Position numbers and translations under genes: made by a program. Below are positions 50,616-61,280 of a stretch of 64,000 bases of DNA, one piece after another; position 1 is the stretch's first letter, and the number at the start of each line of letters is the position of its first letter. The stretch spans positions 62,001-126,000 of the forward strand of contig QEOQ01000667.1 in NCBI GenBank assembly GCA_010279815.1. Reading direction: 5' to 3'. The notes under the pieces are model-generated. The model ran no database searches. It had not been told where the DNA came from and worked only from the letters and a program-made list of their open reading frames with translations. Origin of the DNA: Brachionus plicatilis. Its lineage: Eukaryota; Rotifera; Eurotatoria; Ploima; Brachionidae.

Positions 50616-51540
50616 CAATTTTGTGCAAAAAATATTTTTGTGTCTTAAGTGATCCCTAGATCAATATACAATTCAAGTGAAAAAAAAACATTGTTTTATC
50701 TTTTTTTTCAATAAAATATACACCATAGTGAAGAAAATTTTAAAAATTATTTCAATTATATCATTGATAACCTGGGTCTGAAAAACCTACAACTTTTAAA
50801 AAGTTAATTTATTTTTAAACTGCTAGGTATAAAAATTTTTTATGAGGCTGAAAAGCAGGCAAATTTTTTCTCAATTTTTATTTTATACTATTGGGTCAAA
50901 ATCATTATCCAGTTTCATAAATTGATTGATTTTGAAACATAAAAATTTACAAAAAAAAATTCTTCCATTTGAAAAATAATCAATTACCGCTTTTGATATT
51001 TATAAAATTTTTTATTTTGTAATTTTAATTTATTTTGAAATTATTTTTTTTGTTAAATTTTCTCTCATTGTTTAAAAGAGTAAAAGTATTCGAATTTCGC
51101 TTAGTTAAATAAAACCTTTTTACAAAGCTAATTGATAGATAGGGATGTTGTAGTAAACAGTTTAAAATTTGTATTTAAAACCTTAATTTTTTTTTAATTA
51201 AAATTTAATAAAATGAGTTATTATTCAATTATGGTGGATGCGATCAAACAGGTACATTTGTAAAAATAAATTTCTTTTAATTTTGTTTTGATTTAATAAA
51301 ATATTATTATAAATAAAGAAAAAAAATATTCTCTAAAAATTTTTTCTAAATTCGTATTACTTGTTCGTAACAATTTATACAGATCGATTTTTTAAACCTA
51401 CAAAAACCATGGAAAAAGCTGACAGTAAATAGTTGTTGGTCTAGCTTTCTCATTAAAATGTATCTTTATTCGTCATTCTTTCGAATCCATATATTTCCAT
51501 TTTTCGAAGTTTTTTCACTAGTAGTTTCTTCTTATTCAGG
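50616..51540. other. AT-rich stretch after the nest
   Basis: No supported gene. A minus-strand GNIWIRKNDE-like phrase near 51480-51520 may belong to the fragment at 51548-51661. Confidence 0.4.
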
Positions 51541-51547
51541 TTATTCA

Positions 51548-51661
51548 TTATGAGTCAAATTCGGAATTAGGTTGATTTGATGTTTCCATTTTTTCTTCTA
51601 AATCATTATCATAGTCATCATTTTCCACATAATCATTATAATTATCATCAGAGACTTCTGA
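51548..51661 (-). pseudogene. Acidic coding-like fragment, possible transposon N-terminus
   Basis: The minus strand reads SEVSDDNYNDYVENDDYDND, then LEEKMETSNQPNSEFDS and a stop. In another frame just upstream MSR-KALELLINADD is seen, with a stop inside. An acidic N-terminus of this kind occurs in piggyBac-type transposases, but no catalytic domain is present. The assignment is a guess. Confidence 0.25.
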
Positions 51662-52121
51662 TAGGTATCATCCGCATTAATAAGAAGTTCAAGAGCTTTT
51701 CATCGAGACATGGTTCAAAAAATAATCATTTACTATAGGAATTAAGTAGAGTTTAGAATTAAAAGCATAATTAGCTATGTCTCTGATTTTTTTTCAAAAG
51801 AAAAGACAATATTTTTGGAGGGTCCTAAAAACCCCTATTCGGGTTCAACTTATTCTTTTTTTTTCTCGCATGAAAATATAAATATTTTGTAATCAAAAGT
51901 AATTAATTATAGTGTTGTTTGATTCTAACTTTGTTGAAAAAAAATTGTCAGAAATGATCAAATTTATTGAGTTATAAACAAAAGAAGTACCAAAAAGATT
52001 GAAAAAAATCCACCCGAGTTATGGGTGTTAAGAATAAATATTGTTGACCTTTACCTCTAAGACAATAAAAATTCTATAATGGTCTATAAGTCAATTTTTT
52101 AGAATTGATTGGTTTAAATTT

Positions 52122-52155
52122 GATTTGAACCAACCGCTATCGTCCGGTTCAAATC
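52122..52155. repeat. Short perfect hairpin
   Basis: GATTTGAACC and GGTTCAAATC, 10-bp complementary arms around a 14-base loop. Function unknown. The right arm looks like a tRNA B-box, but there is no tRNA fold around it. Confidence 0.5.
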
Positions 52156-52203
52156 GATTAAGGATGTCGTGGATTAAAGCTCCTAACAGCACAATCGTTC
52201 CTG

Positions 52204-52478
52204 GCAATTAAAAAAAATACTGCAGCATACTTTGTTGCACCTTATTTACCTAAAATTTTTTTTCTCATGTAAAATAAAGAGCCAATAAGATTTAATAGAT
52301 TATTGATTTGATTTACTAAAAAAAAGATACTAAAACTTTTATTTTAGGCAAAAAAGGTGCTAAAAAGCATGTAGCACTTGCGGTATTTTTTCTAATATAT
52401 TTTTTTTAATTTCATTTTTTTTAATCAAAAAATGAAAAATTTGTGTTCAATTTGCATTCGAAATTCACAAAACCCACC
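52204..52478. repeat. Truncated relative of the 9941-10288 MITE
   Basis: It shares the CAACATACTTTGTTG-like core, the TTTACTAAAAAAAAG centre and the right arm ending ATTCGAAATTCACAAAA. The outer left arm is missing. It shows that the family is dispersed. Confidence 0.6.
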
Positions 52479-52827
52479 TCTTTTACACATTTAATAATTA
52501 TTATTAATCAAAATTTATTTTAAAAAAACTTTTTGGCATAAATTATTCTTTGAAAAAAATATTAAGATTTTGAATCAAAATTTGGAAATTAAAATTGCCG
52601 TTTCTATGTTATTCAAATTATGTTAAGTAAAAAAATTTCCATCTATTTTAAATATTTTGGAATTTTTATTTTTTTACTCAAATTTGACAGTTTATTAAAA
52701 AAATTTCAGATAATTTTTGATTTAAACCAAAAATTTTGTTAGAGAATGAATACTAGTTTGCATTCTGGGCCATTAAGTATAAATCTTAATCATAATCTTA
52801 AAAAATTAATTTTAAAATTTTTCTTAA

Positions 52828-53092
52828 GCTAAAAATACTACTATTAAACCAAAAGAATGCGTAATTAATTCGCCCGAAAACATCCAAAATAAAAATAAAC
52901 AAAAAATTTTGCCACCAATATTCGATTTTAAACTGGCAACCCCTAACTTTTCTTTTGGAACTTCAGATGAGAACAAGTTTGGAAATTTTGGCACTGTAGT
53001 TTCTGATTCAACTTCATTAAATGAAATTATAAATTCGAATGAGACTGAAAATTCTCATCATCTGGATTTAACAGAAAATAATTCGGATCTAG
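52828..53092 (+). CDS. Exon-like open stretch with an FSFG motif
   Basis: The plus frame is open from an acceptor-like TTTTTCTTAAG through about 88 codons to a GTGAAC donor-like site. Reading on without splicing runs into a Phe-rich tail and a stop at 53146. The peptide is mixed and hydrophilic: KPKECVINSPENIQNKNKQK, then FDFKLATPNFSFGTSDENKF. FSFG is a nucleoporin-style motif, but only one is present. It may be the N-terminus of the hAT transposase relic downstream. No family is recognised. Confidence 0.25.
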
Positions 53093-53159
53093 TGAACATT
53101 TTTTTATTTATTTGTTTTGTATTTTGCATTTGCTTAAGTTTCTTTTAAGACTAGAAAAT

Positions 53160-53860
53160 GGCAATAATTTAATTTAATTTAATTTATTAAAAAAATTACA
53201 CCAGGCATGGCGATGTTATAAATAGAAATATGATAAATAGAAAATAGAAAATAGTTTAATTCGCAAAAGTTAAGTTTTTTTTCTTTAAATCTGACAAATA
53301 AAAATTAAATGAACAATTTTTTTAGTGAAAGAAATTCATAATTTTAATTAACAAATAATTTTAATAATATCCAAACAATAGTGAATTTTAAAATTAATCT
53401 AGAAAATCTTTTGATTTTTTTTAAATTTAATTTCTCTCTTTAAGTTTTTTATTCTTAGTTTTTTTAATTTATTTGTTTATTTTTTTTATTGCGAATAAAA
53501 TTTTATTCTAAATCAATTTTCAATTTATTATTTAATCAATTGTGTTATAGCATAAATTACTTGAAAAATAAAACCACAAAATATTGTCAAAATAAAGTTT
53601 GTTATAAAAATTCAATGATCATTCTTAAAGTTTTTTATTTATAAAAATATTTCAGAATCATTAACTCAATCTAATCAATAGCTAAATTTTCGAAAATTTT
53701 TTGGTGGTGGAATTGAAAAATGTTATTATTCATTCAATTTTATTTTTTTGAAGAAACTAAAAAATATTTATTTTAATTTGATATAATAATTGAAAATTGT
53801 AAGTTTTAGATCTTAAACTAATTCTTGATTTCTGCAAAAATTTAATTGATGGAAAATTTT
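53160..53860. other. AT-rich stretch before the hAT relic
   Basis: No coding or repeat structure is supported. Confidence 0.4.
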
Positions 53861-53869
53861 TATTATTCT

Positions 53870-55850
53870 TGGTTATCTCAAGTAATCCTTTTAACGATAC
53901 AAAAACGAGAATTATCGGCAAGATCCTCAATTCTTGGAAATTGACCTGGTCACTCAGAAAAAGACTATATTTCTGACAAAATTATGATATTGGTCAAGTA
54001 TATAGTTTCATCAGATTCAAGTTTAAAAAAAGTCGAAAACGAATTTTTAAGAAGATTACTTGTGATAGCCTTAAACTTCCAAGTTCACATACATTTCAAT
54101 TCAATATTATTCCTCAAATTTAAAAAAAAATGAAAAATTCGATTAATCAGAAACTCGATCAAGGTGATTATATTACATTAATTCCTGATGACTGAATCTC
54201 ACTATACAATACCAAATTTTTCTATAGACTTTCTTTTCTTTATTTTAAATATAATTTTTCAAATAATTCTAAAAATTAATTTAAAAAGGTCTCTTTGGTC
54301 AAACAAGAGACTGCTATTTCGAAAAATAATTGTTATTATTGGGCTTTTCTGAACTAGAAAATGGGCATTATGCTGAGGAGATTCAGAAATCAATGGAAAA
54401 AATTGTCAATGAATATGAATTTGATAAGTCTAAAATAAAAGGTTGAATTTAAAAAAAAAACTAAAATGAAAAAGTTTGTTTAAAGCAACCGTGTGTGATG
54501 AGGGAAGTTCATTAAATAGATTTTTTGGACAGCTTTTTTTTGAAAATGGTCAAATTCAGAATTTAAATTCACCTGGTTTCTTCTTATATGATTTATAATC
54601 TTTTAATATTCAAATTTTAAAAAAGTCAATTTTTAAAATTTAAATAACTAACTAATAAAAGTATAAATTAAGAAATAGCTTAAGTTTTCAATCAGAATGA
54701 AATTGAATCGAACGAAACCGAGAATTTGGTACTTAATGAAAGAATATTTGAGGACTTGGATTATTATCAAGTTCAAAGAGAAGTCGAACTGAAAATTTAA
54801 CTCATTGGTCATAGGCGTACATAATGCTTGAATCGGTTCAAAAAGTATATAATAATAATCTATTTGATGAAAGTAACCCAGATCTTAAATGTCCAGTTGA
54901 TTTAAAAACTTTAGAAATCTATTTACAAATATTGAAACAGGATTTTTTAAGAAGAGTAAAAATTAAAACTTTAAATAATTTTTTCGAAAAATTTTAAATT
55001 AATTTTTTTGAAAAGCCGTTTTAAATTTAATTGATATACACAAGCAAATGGTTTTACCACAAACTCCTCGAAAACTGGCAGATATTTTGATTCAAACCTT
55101 GTCCCGAAATTTCAATTATGAATTAACTTCACCGGTCTATTTAGTAATTTAAAAAACTTGTATATTAAGTTATTATTTAAGTAATTATTAACTTTTTTTA
55201 AAAGGCCTCGGTAGTTCTTAGAGTTTCTGCAATCAAATTATGGCTAGGTCAATCATGGGCTAATGGTCTATTTACAAAAAGCTAAAATTTTTTATTTCAA
55301 ACAAGTGAGAATTTTCTAAATGAATCAAATTTCGATTTAGATGGTGAACATGATACAAGTTTGAGAAGTTCACAAGATTTAAATGTAAGTCCGTCTGATG
55401 CTTTTTACAGTCAATTTTTTTCGAATGAACACGAGAGACCAGTAGATCCAATAAGACATGAAATTTTGAAACAAGAAGTTGCGGATGAGATAAATAAGTT
55501 TTGAGCTATGTTGACTGCTGATAATAACAAATTAATTAAGAAACGAAATTTAACAAAGAATTTTGGCAAATACATGAAAAGGTTCTACCACATTTGAAAA
55601 AATTGGCTTACATTCTATTAAACATACTCTCGTCTAGAGCTTGCGAAGAGCGTTTTTTCAGTATGTGCAGTTTTGTTTCAAAAAAAAATTGCCAGAACAT
55701 AAGTACTGAATTATTTAAAATAAAGTGCTTTTTAAGAGGAAATTTTGGAACTAAATGAAAAAAAAAATGAAGAGTCATAAAATTGATTGAACAAATTTTG
55801 AATAAAGGTTTAGACACAATTTTATTTTTAGTTTAATTTAATCTTTTTAA
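53870..55850 (+). pseudogene. hAT transposase relic
   Basis: Interrupted frames in the correct order match a hAT (BED-type) transposase. CDSLKLPSSHTFQFNIIPQ lies at 54061. It is followed by KLDQGDYITLIPDD, the first catalytic region, where the expected Trp is a stop. GFSELENGHYAEEIQKSMEK lies near 54350, VCDEGSSLNRFFGQ at 54491, and NILSSRACEERFFSMCSFVS at about 55620. The last is the C-terminal dimerisation motif, whose usual form has S-ER-FS. Many stops and frameshifts show it is dead. The end near 55850 is followed by GGGTATTTGGGTATTGAG repeats that may be the element's subterminal region. It may once have served MITEs like the one at 21357, but the relationship is untested. Confidence 0.75.
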
Positions 55851-55889
55851 ACAATTAAAAAAATCGAATAGATTGGGAATTTCAGTAAT

Positions 55890-56060
55890 GAGTTTTGGAG
55901 GATACCCAAAAATAATTGGGTATTTGGGTATTGAGTATGGACGCATAGCCAAAAAAATTGGATATTTGGGTATTGAGTTAGGGTATGAGTAAAAATATCC
56001 AACTCAAACCCAAAACCCCAAAAATAACTGGGTTAAAATACCTGATTAGCATTGAGTAAT
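55890..56060. repeat. Repeats of GGGTATTTGGGTATTGAG
   Basis: Two close direct copies on the plus strand, then AACCCAAAACCCCAAAA in the opposite sense. They probably belong to the 3' end of the hAT relic. Similar AATACCCAAAAA phrases occur at 17690-17810. Confidence 0.4.
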
Positions 56061-57708
56061 TTTATTAGTTTCAAAATTAGTCAAAATATATTTTTTGGAG
56101 AAATAGCTAATTTATTCAAGAAGCTTTAGTTCATTTATTATAATCTTCATGAACCCATTTCTTTGCAACATTCTTTATTTAAAATTAATAAAAATTAATC
56201 TATCAACGTGCCCCATAAAAATTAATATTGTTATCTACTATTTATTTATTTATTTAATTAAAGCTTATAGGTAAGTTTATAAAAAAAAAGGACAAAAAAA
56301 TATCTAAGGTAAAGTTAATTACATAATTACATAAAAATTACATATGAAATAGAATTATCAAGACAAATCGACTTTTAGTAAGTCATTTTGAATATTAAAA
56401 TAATGGAAAAAGTTTTGTTTTTGTGACATATTATGACTAATGAGCGAAACAACATATTCAATTGAATCACTATAAAAAATAATTAAATAAATGCATAAGA
56501 TTAAAAAGAATAATTATTTTAAATGAAAATGAGAGAAAAAACAGTTCTACACAATTATTTTATATACAACTGATAGAAAAAATCAGCTATTCAAAGAAGA
56601 CAGTAGAAGAATTTTTTTAAATAATATTTCTATTCTTTAAATATTTCTCTTTGACAATACAAATTTTATTATATTTTATTTTTTTGCCCTTGAGGCTTAG
56701 ATCTAATAAAAATAGAAAAAATTTTATTTGGTTAAAAAATATAATCCGAAGTTTTTTTTTTTTTTTTCTTGAGATACTAATTTTTTTATAGTAATAAGAT
56801 TCCAATAAATTAAGGTAAACTTAACACAATCAGCCTCATTTATACTTGACTTATTAATTGGTTAAACATTTAAAATAAAAAGTATCTCTGGTTTATTTTA
56901 TATATTTTTTAAAGAATAAAAACCTTTTTTAAATAAAAACTTTTGAGCATGATCATTAAATTTTGATAATAATATTCAATTTTCCCTAAATATGTACGAA
57001 ACAAGATAATAATTCGAAATGAGTTTATAAAAATATAAAAATGCTCTGAGAAATCAAAATAATTGGTATCATTTAATTTATTTATATATATTGAGATAAA
57101 ATGCTAACAATGTTAGATTTGGAGGCAATGTGTATTTTTTTATTAACCAAAAATTTGTCGTAAGAATCTCGAATAGCATAACTCAGTTAATTTTCTAATC
57201 ATAAACTACATTAGTTAAACATTATTCAAAAGACTAATAAAAAATCTAGCATAAAAATAAAAATTTAAATCTTTTTCTAAATATAACCAAATTTTATATC
57301 TTGTAATTTTATATTTTTTTAGGATAATTTTAGAAAGTATTTTACAAAATCTCAATGAAAATGTTTTAAAAACGCTTTTTTAAATAAAATTGATGTTTGT
57401 TTGAATAAATTTTTTTGTATGATGTGTCTAAAAAAAGCTTCCAACTTTGACTAATAAAAAAATTGAATTTTTCTTTGATGATTTAAAAATGTATAAAAAA
57501 AAACAGCTGTATCTTTTGAATTCTGCTGATAAATTTAATCCCAACTTCACAAAAATCCTTGAAATCTTAAATTCCATATCAATCCTAAGGAATGAAACAA
57601 TTAAATTAAAATAGAAAATTTGAATTTTATTTTTAGAAATTTAAAGCGAAGATTAAATTTAAAAATTAAGTTTATTATTAAATAATATTCCATTGAAAAT
57701 TTTCAAAG
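56061..57708. other. AT-rich spacer upstream of SELENBP copy B
   Basis: No gene or structured repeat. The promoter of the downstream gene must lie at its right end. No clear TATA stands out. Confidence 0.5.
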
Positions 57709-59043
57709 ATGAGCGCAGGATACAAAAGTCCTAAAACAGCCATGAATGGCCCAAAGGAAAAAATTATGTACACTATGCTGATTTATTGCGGAGAGGACAA
57801 AAATCAACAAGACCGTTTGGCAACAATAGATGTGGACCCTTCGTCTCCCACTTATTCTCAAGTCATTCATACTTTAAAAATGAAATATCCTGGAGACGAA
57901 CTGCACCACTCGGGATGGAATGCTTGTTCATCATGTTCTGGTTCAGCAACTAGACAATATTTGATTCTACCAGGTCTTATGTCATCTAGAATTTATATAA
58001 TTGATACTATTAATGAAAAAAGTCCGACCATTCATAAAGTAATTGAACCTGAGGAAATAAAAGAAAAATGGAACTTAAGCTGTCCGCATACTGTCCATTG
58101 TTTACCTGATACCAATATTATGATTTCTTTTTTGGGTGATAAAAATGGAAATCCACCCGGAGGTTTTTTGGTTCTTAATTCTAATTTTGAGCCTATAAAA
58201 AAGTGGGGTGAGGGCGATGTAAATGACATGGGCTATAATTATGATTTTTGGTACCAGCCACATCACAATATATTGGTAAATAGTGAATGGTCAGGTCCGA
58301 ATACATTTGTGCAAGGATTTTCGCCAGCTCATTTATTAATGGGAAAATATGGACAAAAAGTTCATTTTTGGGATTGGAAAAGCGAAAAGCTGATAAAGTC
58401 ATTTGATCTTGGAAAAGAAGGCCTTATGCCTTATGAACTACGCTTTTTACATAATCCTCTGAGCTCACACGGTTTCGTAGTTTGTCCTTTGAGCAGCTCA
58501 ATTTGGCACTTTTGGAAAAGTGAAAATGATTGGAACATGGAAAAGGTAATTCAAATAGAACCCATTAATTCCAAAGCATGCCCATCACCAATACCTTCAT
58601 TTACAGTGGATCTACTCATATCCATGGATGATCGATTTTTGTACACTTCGAATTGGATGCATGGCGAAGTACATCAGTATTGTATCAATGATCCTCACAA
58701 CCCCGTATTGACAGCCAAAATCAGACTTGGAGGAATTGGTCAAGATGTGTATCTATTGAACCACAAATTGGCAGGAGGACCCCAGATGCTTCAATTAAGC
58801 TTAGACGGAAAACGACTCTATGTCACTAACTCATTGTTTAGTTCCTGGGATGATCAGTTTTATCCTGAATTGAAAAAAATGGGATCGTACATGATCAAAA
58901 TAGAATGTGACACTGAAAAAGGTGGAATGCATTTGGATGAAAATTTTCACATTGATTTTGGAAATATTGAAAAAGGTCCTTTTAGAGCTCACGAAATGAG
59001 ATACCCTGGAGGTGATTGTACATCCGATATTTGGGTTTCATAA
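57709..59043 (+). CDS. SELENBP1: Selenium-binding protein 1 / methanethiol oxidase, copy B
   Basis: An intact intronless paralogue of 444 residues, collinear with copy A. It keeps LATIDVDP, DELHHSGWNACSSC, PHTVHCL, WYQPHHN, LSMDDRF- as ISMDDRFLYTSNWMHG, GGPQMLQLSLDG and RAHEMRYPGGDC. It differs at the N-terminus: MSAGYKSP replaces the KCCACGPGYKSP of copy A, so the Cys-x2-Cys motif conserved in copy A and vertebrates is gone. After CSSC the sequence is SGSATRQY instead of FDDSTKSRR. The enzyme core looks functional. Same orientation and similarity suggest a tandem duplication later spread apart by insertions. Subfunctionalisation is possible but unproven. AATAAA hexamers follow the stop. Confidence 0.94.
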   Translation: MSAGYKSPKTAMNGPKEKIMYTMLIYCGEDKNQQDRLATIDVDPSSPTYSQVIHTLKMKYPGDELHHSGWNACSSCSGSATRQYLILPGLMSSRIYIIDTINEKSPTIHKVIEPEEIKEKWNLSCPHTVHCLPDTNIMISFLGDKNGNPPGGFLVLNSNFEPIKKWGEGDVNDMGYNYDFWYQPHHNILVNSEWSGPNTFVQGFSPAHLLMGKYGQKVHFWDWKSEKLIKSFDLGKEGLMPYELRFLHNPLSSHGFVVCPLSSSIWHFWKSENDWNMEKVIQIEPINSKACPSPIPSFTVDLLISMDDRFLYTSNWMHGEVHQYCINDPHNPVLTAKIRLGGIGQDVYLLNHKLAGGPQMLQLSLDGKRLYVTNSLFSSWDDQFYPELKKMGSYMIKIECDTEKGGMHLDENFHIDFGNIEKGPFRAHEMRYPGGDCTSDIWVS

Positions 59044-59770
59044 AAGATTATTTTTCAACATTAAATATAAAAATAAAAAAATAAATATTTACTCTTTTAT
59101 TTTCAAAGCTTCTTGAAAAGAAAATAATTTAAAGCTTTCTACGATGAAGCTTAATCAAAATTGATTTAAAGCTTTCAACTATTCAAATAGCTGTTTGAAT
59201 CAAGAACTAGACTAGTTTACATTTTTTATTTGAATGTTATTTGGATAAAAATATCTTCCACTGTTAATTTAAAATGTTTAGCTTAGTTTGGCAACGATTA
59301 AAAATTATTTAAAAATTAAAACTAGATAGCACACTTGAATTAAAAAAGAATGTTGGTATTATTATAATTTTTTAAAAAATTTCTTTTTTTATTCTTAAAT
59401 TGAAAAGATAAGGAGATGATTTTATTTTTTATATACATATAGATTTACTTAAAGCTGTGAATTTAACAATAAATCTCAGGAAAAAAAATAAAGAAGAAAT
59501 TTTAAATGATCTACTAGGATAATTATTCAAAAGTTTTATAATTGCCAAGATCTAAAATATTTTTCACCTTTATAGTTTTCATAACGATATCAAGTGAGAG
59601 ATGCGGTGGTCCGTTTGTCCCCTCCACGACTTGGAATTCCAAATTTAAATCAATAAAATATTAGATAACTTAGAGGAAAGGATATGGGTTATTTCGAAAA
59701 AAATTAAAATTTTGAATATTAGGATATTTTCTAAAAGATCTTGACTAGCTGATTCTATAAATGGATATAA
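59044..59770. other. Gene-free stretch
   Basis: AT-rich DNA. A short GC-richer patch at 59595-59640 (GCGGTGGTCCGTTTGTCCCC) has no long frame and may be transposon debris. Confidence 0.4.
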
Positions 59771-59779
59771 TTAAAAAAT

Positions 59780-60116
59780 GGTATTGTGATTGTAAGGCTG
59801 GTGCGAGAGTTTTTGGTACAAGTGCAAATATTATAAGTGTTATATGGTATCTTGGATACTGAATTCAAAATAAAGAGAAATTTACAAAAAAGTAATGCAT
59901 TTTACGATTTTTGCATTAGACTGTGACAAAGATGATTTAACTGAAATTGATACTTCAATTATTGAAAATGATAGAAATGAGGCGGTGTTAGCATTTTTAA
60001 TATGTTTTAGACGATTAAAAAAGGTTACGGAAGTTTTTTATTCTGGTCGATGTACCGATGACATGAGGGTATTTGGGGGTCTCAAAAAGGAGCAACCCCT
60101 GAATTTTTGTTTTTAA
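59780..60116 (+). pseudogene. SWIM-type zinc-finger fragment from a transposon-like protein
   Basis: From 59789 the frame reads WYCDCKAGARVFGTSAN, then IISVIWYLGY and a stop. The pattern WYC-CK-GAR---C-AH--SVIWYLGY is common in invertebrate SWIM-domain proteins linked to mobile elements. Here the second Cys and the His of CxCx(n)CxH are replaced by Ser and Asn, so zinc binding is lost. A 73-codon frame at 59895-60116 (FALDCDKDDLTEIDTS) may be its C-terminus after a stop. No N-terminal part was found. Confidence 0.45.
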
Positions 60117-61280
60117 GGGATATAAAATTAATTAAATAGTTCGATGAAAAAACTTACATTTTTTTTTGCAATTTTTAATTTGATTGTCTAAAAAGAAAAA
60201 TTAAAAAAAAAAATCCTAAAATTTGACCAAAAAATTACGATTTTAGGTAATTTATTGATTATAAATTTAAGCTTATATTTTTTAAATTAGGAAAGTTCCG
60301 ATCTTAAATTATTGATAAATTATTGAAGATTCAGCTTGTCAAGATCTTCTAAGAAATATCCTAAAATTCAAAATTTTGATTTTTTTTCATATTGCTCCAT
60401 ATCGTTTATAGATCTATATCATTTTTGTCGAAGGGATAAATTTTTCTAAAAATTCATAAATATCAAATATTTTGAATCATCTTTTAAAATTAAACGTGAG
60501 CTTAAGCTCAAGTTCATAATTATAATCAAGCGTTTGAGTTAAAGTGTTTGAAAAAAAGCTCCAGGCACTAAAGATAATGTTTTAGATTTAGTTATTTTAG
60601 TGTATCTTGTTTAAATTTCTTGCGAAGTTTTGAACAGCATTTATTGATTTTCATACATAAAAACATTGCCTAAGAGTCTGAGAATAAAAATTTTTTAAAA
60701 CTACTTTCTTAATTATGCTATGATAATATTTTCTAGTATATAATTGTTAGCAGGAAGCAATTTTTTTAGATGCGCAAAAATTTCATTTTCTTTTTTTCCC
60801 AAAAAAATAATAATTCAATTGAAAAGTTTTTTAAATAAAAAATGTAAGGCATTAATCAAATGCTTTTATTAAATTGAAATAAGTTATTTAAATTGTCATG
60901 TAGCAACAACAAAAAAACAAGGAATCTGTACACACGCCTCATCTATTTTCTGTTTAAGATAACTGCTTCAAAATATGCTGCTTTTTAGATGATTGTGCAC
61001 ATGTTTTTAATAAAAAAAATACTTATACTTGCAATATAAGATTTGAAATTTTATTTCAACAAAAAAAAAAAAAATGAAGATCAACTATTGCGCACAAAAA
61101 AATCATCCAAATCAGTGTCATAACTGCTTATATCTAATTAAAATTATAATTCTAAAATTATATGCCTCGGCTTCAAGCACCTTAATTTTAAAAAAAAATG
61201 AATAATAGCTTTTTTATCAGCTAAAATAGTCCTACACCACTTGTGATTAAACATTGCTATTTCTAGGTTATCGATATCAA
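60117..61280. other. AT-rich spacer before GTPBP10
   Basis: No coding or structured repeat is supported. It should hold the GTPBP10 promoter. Confidence 0.5.

Noticed and set aside
51213..51251. First-exon-like MSYYSIMVDAIKQ followed by GTACAT
   Set aside because: A 13-codon run with a weak donor and no possible second exon. Chance is likely.
52146..52155. tRNA B-box-like GGTTCAAATC
   Set aside because: No acceptor, D or anticodon arms can be drawn around it. It is one arm of a simple hairpin.
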